Source: Parasphingorhabdus sp.
Lineage (GTDB): Bacteria; Pseudomonadota; Alphaproteobacteria; Sphingomonadales; Sphingomonadaceae
DNA length: 64,000 bases
Assembly: GCA_030373505.1 (NCBI GenBank)
Contig: JAUCYS010000014.1
Coordinates: 28,536 to 92,535, forward strand
Direction of reading: 5' to 3'
The position numbers were made by a program, and so were the translations under genes. The notes below the pieces were generated by a model that saw nothing but the letters and a program-made list of their open reading frames with translations, made no database searches and had not been told where the DNA came from. This document shows, piece after piece, positions 8,034 through 16,798 of this stretch; the first letter of the stretch is position 1; the number at the start of each line of letters is the position of its first letter.

Positions 8034-9215
8034 CTAGCGGACGGCAATCTGCTGGATGGGGCCATGTCCGGCCTGCCGCTGACGGACCAGTCGCATATAG
8101 GTCTGGGCCACAGCATTGTTGATCTGATCCCAGCTATATTCTTCGGCGCGCTTTTCCCCGGCGGAACCATGGGCATGGCGCAGCTCCAGATCTTCGCAAT
8201 AGAGTTGCAGGGCATCGGCAAATCCCCGGACCGCGCCCGGGTTGATCAGCTTGCCGGAAACATCATCCTTGACAAGGCTCTGGCTACCCGTCGCCTTGGC
8301 CGCCACGACCGGCAAGCCGCAGGCCATGGCTTCCAGCGTTACATTGCCGAATGTCTCGGTGATCGAGGGATTGAACAGCATATCCATGCTCGCAACGGCG
8401 CGGCCGAGATCGCTTCCCTGCTGGAAACCGGCAAAAATGGCATCCGGGATTCGATCCTGGAACCACTGCTGCGCCGGGCCTTCGCCGATCACCAGCACCC
8501 TGTGCGAAACCTTGCGCCGCTTGAGCTCGTCGATGGCGTCAGAAAAGACATCGAGTCCTTTCTCCATCACCAGCCGCCCCAGAAAACCGATAACCGGCTC
8601 GTCATCGGCAATTCCCAGCGCCTGGCGCCATTGCAGGTCACGGCGACCGGAATTGAAAATCTCGCGGTCCACACCGCGCGACCAGATGCCGACATCATAA
8701 TTCATCCGCTGGTCGCGCAAAACCTGGGCCATTGATTCCGACGGTGCCACCAGCGCGTCGCAACGACGGTAAAGCCGCCGCAATATCGCCTCGATGACCG
8801 GCTCCAGAAAGGCCAGATTATAATAGCGGGGATAGGTTTCAAAACGGGTGTGGACCGAAGCAAGCACCGGGATATTCTGGCTGCGGGCCCAGGACACCAT
8901 CTTGTGTCCGACCCGGTCGGGGCTTGATATCTGCATGATATTCGGATTGAATCGCTGGAGGTCCCTGCGCACGTCACCGGAAATGCGGGTGGGAAAGCGA
9001 TATTCTCCGCGTCCGGGAAAGGCGACCGACGGCACGCTGATCAGATCACCGGTTGGCTCGAACGCGGGTGTATCGGTTGTGGGAGAATAGACGCGAACGG
9101 CCGCTCCCTGACGCAGCAGATAGTCCACCAGCCGGTTGAGCGCCTGGTTGGCGCCATCGCGCACAAAATTATAGTTACCACTGTAGAGGGCGATGCGAAG
9201 GTCACTGATTTCCAT
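8034..9215 (-). CDS. Glycosyltransferase family 4 protein
   Basis: The 393-residue product has a GT-B architecture without signal peptide. The N domain begins RIALYSGNYNFVRDGANQAL; the C domain has IGFLGRLVMEKGLDVF and the nucleotide-sugar motif PSITETFGNVTLEAMACG with the two glutamates of the EX7E signature. Likeness is to lipid glycosyltransferases of the SqdX/MgtA/PimB group that add a hexose to diacylglycerol or another membrane acceptor; sphingomonads make glycosphingolipids, so a role in a membrane glycolipid is possible but inferred. It is divergent from the MOSC gene and just upstream of rarA. Confidence 0.85.
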   Translation of the reverse strand: MEISDLRIALYSGNYNFVRDGANQALNRLVDYLLRQGAAVRVYSPTTDTPAFEPTGDLISVPSVAFPGRGEYRFPTRISGDVRRDLQRFNPNIMQISSPDRVGHKMVSWARSQNIPVLASVHTRFETYPRYYNLAFLEPVIEAILRRLYRRCDALVAPSESMAQVLRDQRMNYDVGIWSRGVDREIFNSGRRDLQWRQALGIADDEPVIGFLGRLVMEKGLDVFSDAIDELKRRKVSHRVLVIGEGPAQQWFQDRIPDAIFAGFQQGSDLGRAVASMDMLFNPSITETFGNVTLEAMACGLPVVAAKATGSQSLVKDDVSGKLINPGAVRGFADALQLYCEDLELRHAHGSAGEKRAEEYSWDQINNAVAQTYMRLVRQRQAGHGPIQQIAVR

Positions 9216-9280
9216 GGAAAAGCTTCAAGCATAGTCAGGAGAGAATTGCCATTGGGAACTTGCTTCGCTAGCAGGACGAA

Positions 9281-9934
9281 ATGATCCGGACCCGCCTTGA
9301 TCAGGTGCTGACAGGCACGCCGAAACCTTTTCGCGACGGTGGCGAAATGAGTGCGATTGCCAAAATCGCCACGGATGGCCCCCTGATGCTCGGTTTCCTC
9401 GGCCTGGAGGGAAATCAAGTCGCTGATCCGGTTCATCACGGCGGACCCGACAAGGCCGTCCATCTCTATCCGGTGGAACATTATGCCTATTGGCGGGATC
9501 GATATCCGGATGTGTCGGTGCTGCACCAGCCAGGTGCCTTCGGGGAAAATTTCAGTTGTGAACATATGACCGAATCCGAACTTTGCCTTGGCGATATTTT
9601 CCGGGTCGGTGAGGCCTTGATCCAGTGCAGTCATGCCCGTCAGCCGTGCTGGAAACTGAACCATCATTTTGGCAAGCCCGATGTGCTGAAAACCGTCATC
9701 AAGACCGCCAAGTCCGGCAGCTATTTTCGGGTGTTGGAAGAAGGTCGCGTGCAGGCGGGAGACGAGATGGTTCAGCAGGACCGCCCGCTGCCGGACTGGC
9801 CATTGCAACGGCTGTTCAGCCTCATCATTGCCGGCCAGCACAAGGGGCAGGGTGCCGCGCTCAGGGTGCTTTCAGAAAATCCGCTGCTCGCGGACACCTG
9901 GCGGGTCCGGGCCGCTCGACTGGCGGATGCCTGA
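9281..9934 (+). CDS. MOSC domain-containing protein (YiiM-like)
   Basis: The 217-residue protein starts at an ATG preceded by AGGACG. The MOSC core is visible as LEGNQVADPVHHGGPDKAVHLY, then GAFGENFS, LCLGDIFRVGEALIQCSHARQPCWKL, where the Cys in QPCWKL is the residue expected to bind molybdenum cofactor sulphur. YiiM-type MOSC proteins reduce N-hydroxylated compounds with a molybdenum cofactor; that activity is inferred. moaD and moaE occur 17 kb away in this window. The gene is convergent with corC, the stops being 5 bases apart. Confidence 0.88.
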   Translation: MIRTRLDQVLTGTPKPFRDGGEMSAIAKIATDGPLMLGFLGLEGNQVADPVHHGGPDKAVHLYPVEHYAYWRDRYPDVSVLHQPGAFGENFSCEHMTESELCLGDIFRVGEALIQCSHARQPCWKLNHHFGKPDVLKTVIKTAKSGSYFRVLEEGRVQAGDEMVQQDRPLPDWPLQRLFSLIIAGQHKGQGAALRVLSENPLLADTWRVRAARLADA

Positions 9935-9939
9935 CGGCG

Positions 9940-10878
9940 CTATTCGCTGTGCTTTTTGATCGGCGGGTGCAGGCGCAAGCGGGTAACCCGCCGATCGTCG
10001 GCTTCGGTAATTTCTAATATCCAGCCGCTCGGATGTTCCAGCCGCTCACCGACCGTCGGAATATGCCCGGCCAGCACGAAGGACAGGCCGCCGATCGTGT
10101 CGACATCCTCGTCAATCTCTTCCAGCGCCGGGTCGATCATGTCGCCGACATCATCCAGTTCCGCGCGCGCATCCGCCTCCCAAATACCATCGTCAAGTTG
10201 GACCAGCAGCGGGACAGGCTCGTCATCATGCTCGTCCTCGATCTCGCCGGTAATTTCCTCGACAATATCTTCGATCGTGACCAGGCCCTCTGTGCCGTTA
10301 TATTCGTCGAAAATGATCGCGAGATGAATCCGCGTCGCGCGCATTTCTGCGAGCAGATCCAGCACGCCCATGGATTCCGGGACAAAGCGGGGCTGCCGGA
10401 GGAACGGGGTGATATCATCCGGAAACGGGCCGCCCTTGGCGACGATCGCAAAAATATCCTTGATGTGGATCATGCCGATAATATTGTCGAGATTCTCTCG
10501 GTAGACCGGGATGCGACTGTGGCCGTGTTCGGAAAAAATATCGACGAAATCGCTGAACGGGGAGCTTACCTCGATGGCGATGATATCCGCACGGGGCACC
10601 GCAATATCGTCGACCCGATGTTCGCTGAAATGCAGCATGTTCCGCAGCATTTCGAGCTCCAGCGATGATATGTCCGCCTTGCCGTTGGGATCGGATTCCG
10701 CATCGCTTTCATGATCATCGATGACTTCCTCGATCTGCGCACGCAGACTATGGTCATCCGTGTTACCGAACAGCAGAGCCTTCAGGCTCCGCCATATTCG
10801 CCCGGGTTCTTCTTCTTCCCTGTTCTGGCTGCTGCTGCGCGTCGTGCTGGAGCCACTGTCATTTTCAACGTCGGTCAT
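9940..10878 (-). CDS. Hemolysin family protein with CBS domains (CorC/TlyC type)
   Basis: The 312-residue soluble protein has a charged N terminus, LRNMLHFSEHRVDDIAVPRADI leading into two CBS domains (GHSRIPVYRENLDNIIGMIHIKD and LAIIFDEYNGTEGLVTIEDIVEEITGEIEDEHD), and the C-terminal CorC/HlyC domain (GGLSFVLAGHIPTVGERLEHPSGW). Such proteins are linked to magnesium/cobalt efflux and membrane integrity. It follows ybeY by 12 bases, as in the conserved miaB-phoH-ybeY-corC order; lnt, which often comes next, is absent here. Confidence 0.9.
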   Translation of the reverse strand: MTDVENDSGSSTTRSSSQNREEEEPGRIWRSLKALLFGNTDDHSLRAQIEEVIDDHESDAESDPNGKADISSLELEMLRNMLHFSEHRVDDIAVPRADIIAIEVSSPFSDFVDIFSEHGHSRIPVYRENLDNIIGMIHIKDIFAIVAKGGPFPDDITPFLRQPRFVPESMGVLDLLAEMRATRIHLAIIFDEYNGTEGLVTIEDIVEEITGEIEDEHDDEPVPLLVQLDDGIWEADARAELDDVGDMIDPALEEIDEDVDTIGGLSFVLAGHIPTVGERLEHPSGWILEITEADDRRVTRLRLHPPIKKHSE

Positions 10879-10890
10879 TCTGGTTATTGA

Positions 10891-11406
10891 TTACCTGTTT
10901 TGCGCTTGTTCTGCATATGGATTGGCAATGCCTAGCGTTGCCAATGCGTTGATTTCGCAATTTTCCATCAACCCTGCTTCTATCTCGTTTTCGTGATCAT
11001 ATCCTAGCAAATGCAGGGACCCGTGCACAACCAAATGTGAAACATGATCGCGAAAGGCGATATTCTTGGCAGACGCTTCCGCCCGACAGGTCTCATAGGC
11101 CAGGATGACATCCCCGAGCAGAGCCTCTCCGTCATCGGTATTGGCAAGCGTTTCCAGCAGATCTGGCTGGATCTGGGGAAAGGACAGGACATTTGTCGGC
11201 TTGTCCTTGCCGCGATAGGCCTTGTTCAGCGAATGAACTTCGCTGTCATCGGACAGTTTGACGCTCAATTCGAGCACGAAATTGCGGGACAGCAGATCTG
11301 CATGGGAGGACGCGCCGATCGCTGCTTTGGCCGCGCGCGCCGCCAAATCCGTCCAGTCCTCATCATTCTCCCATTCGGAAGAAGCGTTCAGTTCAGTCTG
11401 GAGCAT
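10891..11406 (-). CDS. ybeY: rRNA maturation endoribonuclease YbeY
   Basis: The 171-residue metalloprotein acts in 16S rRNA 3' end maturation and ribosome quality control. The zinc site is H128, H132 and H138 in HLVVHGSLHLLGYDHE. The track of the frame runs upstream into phoH, but I take the ATG at 11406, 6 bases after GAAGG; an ATG at 11418 is a weaker choice. The start overlaps the end of phoH by 14 bases, suggesting translational coupling in the miaB-phoH-ybeY-corC unit. Confidence 0.93.
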   Translation of the reverse strand: MLQTELNASSEWENDEDWTDLAARAAKAAIGASSHADLLSRNFVLELSVKLSDDSEVHSLNKAYRGKDKPTNVLSFPQIQPDLLETLANTDDGEALLGDVILAYETCRAEASAKNIAFRDHVSHLVVHGSLHLLGYDHENEIEAGLMENCEINALATLGIANPYAEQAQNR

Positions 11407-12424
11407 CTTTGCCTTCATAGGCTTCGACAATTTTTCCGACCAGCGGGTGGCGGACGACGTCGCTGGCGCCGAACTGCACCGAGCTGACTCCCTCGATCCC
11501 TTCCAGCTTGGAAACGGCGTCGGCCAGGCCGGACACGGCTTCCCTCGGCAGATCGACCTGTTTGGGGTCACCGCAGATCACCATCCGGCTGTTCATGCCG
11601 AAGCGGGTCAAGAACATCTTCATTTGCGCAGCCGTGGTATTTTGCGCTTCGTCGAGAATCACGAATGCATCGGACAGGGTTCTGCCGCGCATGAAGGCGA
11701 TCGGCGCGATTTCGATTTCGCCACTTTCGATCCGCCGTTCGACCTGCTCGGCAGGCAGCGTATCGTAAAGCGCGTCGTAGAGGGGGCGAAGAAACGGATC
11801 GACCTTTTCCTTGAGATCGCCCGGCAGAAAGCCGATTTTCTCGCCGGCCTCGACCGCCGGTCGCGACAGGATCAGACGATCAACTGAGCCGCTGATCAGC
11901 TGCGAAACCGCTTGCGCTACCGCCAGATAGGTTTTGCCGGTACCTGCTGGCCCCAGCGCAAAAATCATATCGTCGCGAGCCAGCGCTTCCATATAATGGG
12001 CCTGCCGGACCGAGCGGGGAAAAATTGTCTTCTTGCGGGTCCGGATCATCACCTTCGGCGCATCCGCGACATCATTTTTGTTGCCGCTATCGCCGGCGGT
12101 CGCCTGTTTGGCGACTTTTGCAATCCGGGGATCGGCGGCCATGGCGATAATCGCCTCGACCGCACCATTGTCGATTTCCTGTCCCTGTTCCAGCCGGTTG
12201 TAGATTCCGGTCAGCACGTCGCGAGCCTGGGCGACAGCCTCTTCCTCGCCTTCGATCTTCAATTTTGTCCCGCGAGCCGCGATATAAACACCAAGCCGGT
12301 TTTCGATCGCAACGATATTGCGGTCATATTCACCAAACAGATCGCCCAGAATTTGCGGATCATCAAATTCCAGATCCGTTTTGACGAGCTTTCCAGTCGT
12401 TGCGGCTTTTGTTTTTTGGACCAT
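11393..12424 (-). CDS. PhoH-like ATPase
   Basis: With the ATG at 12424 (TGATG overlap with miaB) the protein is 343 residues. An N-terminal KH-like region ([23 protein letters not shown]) precedes the PhoH ATPase domain with [19 protein letters not shown] and [23 protein letters not shown]. PhoH/YbeZ proteins bind RNA or ribosome-linked partners and work with YbeY, consistent with the neighbours. Despite the name, no Pho box lies near it, so phosphate control is not indicated. Confidence 0.92.
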   Translation of the reverse strand: MVQKTKAATTGKLVKTDLEFDDPQILGDLFGEYDRNIVAIENRLGVYIAARGTKLKIEGEEEAVAQARDVLTGIYNRLEQGQEIDNGAVEAIIAMAADPRIAKVAKQATAGDSGNKNDVADAPKVMIRTRKKTIFPRSVRQAHYMEALARDDMIFALGPAGTGKTYLAVAQAVSQLISGSVDRLILSRPAVEAGEKIGFLPGDLKEKVDPFLRPLYDALYDTLPAEQVERRIESGEIEIAPIAFMRGRTLSDAFVILDEAQNTTAAQMKMFLTRFGMNSRMVICGDPKQVDLPREAVSGLADAVSKLEGIEGVSSVQFGASDVVRHPLVGKIVEAYEGKDAPD

Positions 12425-13761
12425 CAGGCAGCGAGTCTTTCTCTGATTTGACCGGTCAGGCTGTTCGGGCCGGCCTGGGTGACGTCGATTTCGACCAGAT
12501 CGCCGATTTCCAGGTCGGGCGAAATGATATGGACTGATTGCAGCCACGGCGTCTTGCCGATCAACTGGCCATCAAGCTTGCCCTTGCGTTCGAGCAGAAT
12601 ATCGGTGGTGCGGCCGACGGTCTGCTGGTTGAACGCATATTGCTGTTCGTTCAGCAGGGCTTGCAATCGCTGCAGCCGTTCATCCATCACTTCCGGCGCG
12701 ATCTGTTCGTCCATCCCGGCCGCGGGCGTACCCGGACGGGGCGAATATTTGAACGAGAAAGCCTGCGAATAATTGGCAGCGCGCACGATCTCCAGCGTTT
12801 CTTCGAAATCCTGATCGGTTTCGCCCGGGAAGCCGACGATGAAATCGCCCGAAAGCGCAATATCGGGCCGGACTTTCCGCATTTTGTCGAGAATGTCGAG
12901 ATAGCTTCGGGCGCTGTGTGACCGGTTCATCGCCTTGAGCATGCGGTCGCTGCCGGATTGCACGGGCAGATGCAGAAAGGGCATCAGCGTGGCGACGTCG
13001 CCATGCGCGGCAATCAGGCCATCGGTCATGTCATTGGGGTGGCTGGTCATATAGCGGATGCGTTTTAGTCCCGGAATCCGGTCTAGCGCCCGGATCAGCC
13101 CGTCCAGTCCCTGCTGCTGGTCCCTGTCGTCCTCTCCGCTCCACGCGTTGACATTCTGGCCAAGCAGCGTGATTTCGCACGCACCGCCATCGACCAGCGC
13201 CTTGGCCTCGTCGACCAGGTCCGTCCACGGCCGCGAGATTTCCGCACCCCGGGTATAGGGAACGACGCAATAGGTGCAGAATTTGTCACATCCCTCCTGC
13301 ACCGTCAGGAAGGCGGTGGGCCGCGCCTGTTTGCCGCGCGACGGCAGCACATCGAATTTCGAGACAGCGGGCATGTCGGTGTCAAGCGCCTTCTTGCCCG
13401 ATTTGGCCACTTCCATCAGTTCCGGCAGACGGTGATAGGCCTGCGGGCCAACGACGATATCGACGCTCGGCGCGCGCCGGGAAATTTCCTTGCCTTCGGC
13501 CTGGGCCACGCAGCCGGCGACCGCGATCATCGGACTCGTGCCGTCTTTCCGGCGCAGCCGTCCGATATCCGAATAGACCTTGTCGACCGCCTTCTCTCGG
13601 ATGTGGCAGGTGTTGAGCACGACCAGATCGGCTTCCTCGCCCTCTTTGGCGGCGCTCATCCCCTGATCGACAAGCAGTTCCGACATCCGCTCGCCGTCAT
13701 AGACGTTCATCTGGCAGCCAAAGGATTTGATATGGAATTTCTTGAGATCAGACTGGGTCAT
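12424..13761 (-). CDS. miaB: tRNA-2-methylthio-N6-dimethylallyladenosine synthase MiaB
   Basis: The 445-residue radical SAM methylthiotransferase modifies A37 of tRNAs. The auxiliary cluster cysteines are C16, C52 and C84 in the N-terminal UPF0004 domain; the radical SAM cluster is C158, C162 and C165 in CDKFCTYCVVPYTRG. A C-terminal TRAM domain ends the protein (GDLVEIDVTQAGPNSLTG). The stop overlaps the phoH start by one base; the acyltransferase stop is 9 bases upstream. Length is typical. Confidence 0.97.
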   Translation of the reverse strand: MTQSDLKKFHIKSFGCQMNVYDGERMSELLVDQGMSAAKEGEEADLVVLNTCHIREKAVDKVYSDIGRLRRKDGTSPMIAVAGCVAQAEGKEISRRAPSVDIVVGPQAYHRLPELMEVAKSGKKALDTDMPAVSKFDVLPSRGKQARPTAFLTVQEGCDKFCTYCVVPYTRGAEISRPWTDLVDEAKALVDGGACEITLLGQNVNAWSGEDDRDQQQGLDGLIRALDRIPGLKRIRYMTSHPNDMTDGLIAAHGDVATLMPFLHLPVQSGSDRMLKAMNRSHSARSYLDILDKMRKVRPDIALSGDFIVGFPGETDQDFEETLEIVRAANYSQAFSFKYSPRPGTPAAGMDEQIAPEVMDERLQRLQALLNEQQYAFNQQTVGRTTDILLERKGKLDGQLIGKTPWLQSVHIISPDLEIGDLVEIDVTQAGPNSLTGQIRERLAA

Positions 13762-13770
13762 AGACCGCGC

Positions 13771-14517
13771 CTATACAATGGCTTTACCGCCCAGGGAAGC
13801 CGAAAGCGGTTTCGCTATTCTCCGCCGGGCCTCGGCGGCGATTTCTTTTCTGCCGGAATAGTGGGCTGGATCGAACGGATCTAGAAAATGGACTTCGACC
13901 AGAAAATTGCTCCGTCGGGTCAGTAGCCGCCATGCATTGGATGGCGCGCTTTCGTCGCCTGTCCAGCCGATCTCGAGGGCGTTCTCCCCGTAATTCAGGA
14001 AAATCGGCTGCACCATGATGCCCGGAGGCGGGAGTTCGAGGACCTTCAGCAGCGGCGCCTTGAAAGGCAGCAGGGTGGAGCCGTCGGTCGTGGTGCCTTC
14101 GGGAAAAATCGTGATCGCCCAGGTTTCTTCCAGCGCATCGCGCAGCTGGTTGATCTGCTCGGCCACGCCCATCCGGTTGGAACGGGATATGAACACCGTA
14201 TCGTTCAGCTTGCACAGCCAGCCGATGATCGGCCAGTTGCCGATTTCTTCCTTCGATACAAAGGCCGTTCCGCTGTGTCCGCCGAGAATGGCGATATCCA
14301 CCCAGGACAGGTGGTTAGATATGAAGAATACATCCCGCCGGATCGGGGTTCCGATGATCTTGACTCGCGCGCCGCAGGCGAAGGCCGCGATCTTGAGGAA
14401 TGTGCGGGGCCAGGGATTGGGCAGTCTCAGCAAGCGCCAGATATAATAGAGGGGGATGCAGACGACCAAGGCCGTGAGCAGCAGCAGCATGCGCAATGCG
14501 AATCTTATATATCCCAT
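13771..14517 (-). CDS. 1-acyl-sn-glycerol-3-phosphate acyltransferase family (PlsC)
   Basis: This membrane enzyme is expected to acylate lysophosphatidic acid. An N-terminal hydrophobic helix (MLLLLTALVVCIPLYYIW) is followed by the NHLSWVD (H-x4-D) catalytic motif, then NDTVFISRSNR and the FPEGTTTDGS substrate motif. The start is uncertain: the ATG at 14517 has GGAG 8 bases upstream and gives 248 residues; the ATG at 14550 adds 11 residues without a ribosome site. It sits between fur and miaB in a minus-strand run of housekeeping genes. A role in ornithine-lipid or other acyl transfer cannot be excluded. Confidence 0.88.
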   Translation of the reverse strand: MGYIRFALRMLLLLTALVVCIPLYYIWRLLRLPNPWPRTFLKIAAFACGARVKIIGTPIRRDVFFISNHLSWVDIAILGGHSGTAFVSKEEIGNWPIIGWLCKLNDTVFISRSNRMGVAEQINQLRDALEETWAITIFPEGTTTDGSTLLPFKAPLLKVLELPPPGIMVQPIFLNYGENALEIGWTGDESAPSNAWRLLTRRSNFLVEVHFLDPFDPAHYSGRKEIAAEARRRIAKPLSASLGGKAIV

Positions 14518-14596
14518 CGGCGTTGCTCCGTCCCATAATCGATAGGCCATTGGATGGGTGTCACAAGGCCGTGCATCCGGGTCGGGATAAGGCACT

Positions 14597-15019
14597 TCAG
14601 CTTTTTCTGGCGAGAGATACGCCATATAGCTCCATGCGGTGATCGACCAAGCGGTAGCCCAGTTTTTCGGCAATCTGCTTTTGCAGAGCTTCCAGTTCCG
14701 GATCGACAAACTCTATTACTTTACCGGTTTCCACGTCGATCAGATGATCATGGTGGGACTCCGGAACGGCTTCATAGCGCGCGCGACCATCGCCAAAATC
14801 GTGACGGTCCAGAATGCCGGCTTCCTCGAACAGGCGAACCGTTCGGTAGACGGTTGCGATCGAGATGCGCGAATCGACGGCAGCGGCCCGTTCGTGCAGG
14901 GTCTCCACATCGGGATGATCTTCGGCATCGGAAATGACACGCGCAATCACTCGACGCTGGTCGGTGATGCGCAGCCCTTTTTCGGCGCATAATGCTTCAA
15001 GATCAATTTTCTGCGGCAT
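14597..15019 (-). CDS. fur: Fur family transcriptional regulator (Fur/Mur, CxxC absent)
   Basis: The 140-residue repressor has a winged helix (DSRISIATVYRTVRLFEEAGIL) and the metal and dimer domain beginning HHDHLIDVETGKVIEF at 89. In enterobacterial Fur that place reads HHDHLICLDCGK; here both cysteines are replaced, by D95 and T98. That pattern is known in alphaproteobacterial Fur/Mur proteins, which often respond to manganese rather than iron. Which metal it senses here is inference. A GGAAGGG ribosome site precedes the ATG. Genes controlled by it are not evident in the window. Confidence 0.92.
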   Translation of the reverse strand: MPQKIDLEALCAEKGLRITDQRRVIARVISDAEDHPDVETLHERAAAVDSRISIATVYRTVRLFEEAGILDRHDFGDGRARYEAVPESHHDHLIDVETGKVIEFVDPELEALQKQIAEKLGYRLVDHRMELYGVSLARKS

Positions 15020-15077
15020 GGAACCCTTCCGTTACACTGGCTGGGACTCTATGCGGCATGGCGGATATTGCAAAGGG

Positions 15078-15106
15078 AAAATTGCGGCAAAAATGCCGCA
15101 ATTTTT
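15078..15106 (-). terminator. Terminator hairpin downstream of mucR
   Basis: A perfect inverted repeat (TTGCGGCA with TGCCGCAA, short A loop) lies between the stop of mucR and the start of fur. On the minus strand it is followed by TTTTCCC, so it should end mucR transcription; the T run on the other side would also allow action on the plus strand. Confidence 0.75.
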
Positions 15107-15130
15107 TAATTCTGTGCAACCGAAACCGGC

Positions 15131-15547
15131 TTATTTCTTTTTGCCCTTTTTCTTGCCGAGACCAATGGCCTTGGCAAGTTGACGGCGCTTTTCGGCATAA
15201 TTGGGCGCGACCATCGGATAATCGTTGGGCAGTCCCCATTTTGCGCGATAGTCTTCGGGGGTCATGCCATAATGGGTCATCAGGTGGCGCTTCAGCATTT
15301 TCAGCTTCTTGCCATCTTCGAGACAGACCACATAATCCGGCTTGATCGATGCCTTGATCGGAACCGCTGGCTCAGGCCGGGCCTGTTCCGCCGCTTGGCC
15401 CGAAAGACCCGCGAGCGCTCCATGAACGCTGCTAATGATAACCGGTAAATCCGATACCGCTACGCTATTGTTGCTTACATGTGCAGCAACAATGTCTGAA
15501 GTGAGCGTTATTAACGTCTCATTCAGAGCAATTTCTTCCTCTGTCAT
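15131..15547 (-). CDS. mucR: MucR/Ros family transcriptional regulator
   Basis: The 138-residue protein has a variable N-terminal half that in MucR proteins drives oligomerisation, and a C-terminal zinc-finger domain: C75-LED78-GKKLKMLKRH88-LMTH92. The second Cys of the eukaryotic-like finger is replaced by D78, giving the Cys/Asp/His/His set described for MucR relatives. The family end MTPEDYRAKWGLP..YPMVAPNYA is intact, with a Lys-rich tail. MucR proteins bind AT-rich DNA and control surface polysaccharide, motility and cell-cycle genes. An AAGGTAGAAG ribosome site and an AT-rich upstream region precede it. Confidence 0.95.
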   Translation of the reverse strand: MTEEEIALNETLITLTSDIVAAHVSNNSVAVSDLPVIISSVHGALAGLSGQAAEQARPEPAVPIKASIKPDYVVCLEDGKKLKMLKRHLMTHYGMTPEDYRAKWGLPNDYPMVAPNYAEKRRQLAKAIGLGKKKGKKK

Positions 15548-15657
15548 ATTCTTCTACCTTATGTGCGACCATTATATTTTTTATAATGCATATTTTGCGC
15601 GGTCGTATTTACACAATCCTGCCAAAGCTGCAACTGGCAAAGCAAATATCGATTAGT

Positions 15658-16161
15658 TTAAATGGTTAATGTTGCTTTGTAAGTAACCGCATCAAATTGC
15701 TCCATATTCGGACCGGTATAATAGGCCTTTCGCAAGCCAATTCGGTGGAAGCCGAATTTGGTATAGAGTTTTTCGGCGGGATTATCTGCCCTCATCTCGA
15801 GAAAAACAGACGCGACATCATCTGCACGGGCCGCTTTCAGCATGTAGTCGAGCAATAAATAACCAATACCTTGGCCCTGGTATTCCGGAGCAACCGCAAT
15901 CATCAGCAGTTCTTCCTCGTCAGCCGCCTGACGGCTGATGACAAAGCCGCAGGTCGTCTCGTCCCGAACGGCGATCAGCAATTTGGCAGAGGGCAGGGAC
16001 AGCATCGACCGGCATTGGTGATGGTTCCATCCCTCGCCATATGTCTTGGGAAAAGCGCGATCCATCACCTCCATGATCGCATTCAAATTGCTCAGGTCGC
16101 CTGACCGTATATCGGTGGGGCCAGAGCCATGCTCATCCCCGGTGCGATGGCGAGTAGCCAT
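15658..16161 (-). CDS. rimI: Ribosomal-protein-alanine N-acetyltransferase RimI
   Basis: The 167-residue GNAT enzyme should acetylate the N terminus of S18 or related targets. The acetyl-CoA motif is VAPEYQGQGIGYLLLDYML, followed by FLEMRADNPAEKLYTKFGF, the RimI signature, and YYTGPN near the end. It begins 3 bases after tsaB, and the tsaB-rimI pairing is widely conserved. An N-terminal extension of about 17 polar residues could mean a later start, but no better ATG is visible. Confidence 0.9.
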   Translation of the reverse strand: MATRHRTGDEHGSGPTDIRSGDLSNLNAIMEVMDRAFPKTYGEGWNHHQCRSMLSLPSAKLLIAVRDETTCGFVISRQAADEEELLMIAVAPEYQGQGIGYLLLDYMLKAARADDVASVFLEMRADNPAEKLYTKFGFHRIGLRKAYYTGPNMEQFDAVTYKATLTI

Positions 16162-16164
16162 CGC

Positions 16165-16791
16165 TCAGACGATTTTCGCTGGCTGGGCGTCTGGTTTACG
16201 CCCGTAATTTGGTCTGGCAGCTAGGTTTTTCATGTTGCCAGCCACTAAAGAGATATGCGCGGCATTTGGCAATATCGAAAAATACGCATCGACAGATGTG
16301 GCCGCGGCCAGTTCTGATGCGGCAGAACCGGCGATGACGTCGCCCGCAACTTGGCCCGCCGCCTCGTCCGGCGTGAGCGTCGCAAATGGAGCGATCGGCT
16401 CGCCGGTGGCAGTAAAATTCTGCAGGAAATATTCGCCGTGACCTGCAAGCATTGCCACGCAGACCGGACGCGGGCTCTCCATCTGTTTCAGGGCCTGAGC
16501 GGCGACCAGCGAAAGGCAGCTATATCCGTGGATATCCGCGCCCCAGGCCAGGGCCAGAGCCTTTGCTGCGGATATGCCGATACGCACCCCGGTAAAGCTG
16601 CCCGGACCGCAATTGACGAGAATCCGGTCGGCCTTTCCCCGGTCGGGAAGGCCGGCAATGGCCGGAATCAGTTTTTCGGCATGGCCACGCCCGATTTCCG
16701 CATAGTCCGCAGCAATCAGCGCGCCATCCTCGAACAGGGCGACGGAACAGGCAACGGTAGCGGTATCGATCGCGAGAAGGCGCTCGCCCAT
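16165..16791 (-). CDS. tsaB: tRNA t6A biosynthesis protein TsaB
   Basis: The 208-residue ASKHA-fold protein scaffolds TsaD and TsaE for N6-threonylcarbamoyladenosine formation at A37. It starts LLAIDTATVACSVALFEDG and has the motif NCGPGSFTGVRIGISAAKALALA. I use the ATG at 16791 rather than the TTG just before it. The C-terminal half is short and diverged, as usual in TsaB. It lies 7 bases after the nitroreductase stop and 3 bases before rimI. Confidence 0.93.
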   Translation of the reverse strand: MGERLLAIDTATVACSVALFEDGALIAADYAEIGRGHAEKLIPAIAGLPDRGKADRILVNCGPGSFTGVRIGISAAKALALAWGADIHGYSCLSLVAAQALKQMESPRPVCVAMLAGHGEYFLQNFTATGEPIAPFATLTPDEAAGQVAGDVIAGSAASELAAATSVDAYFSILPNAAHISLVAGNMKNLAARPNYGRKPDAQPAKIV

Positions 16792-16798
16792 CAACCGG

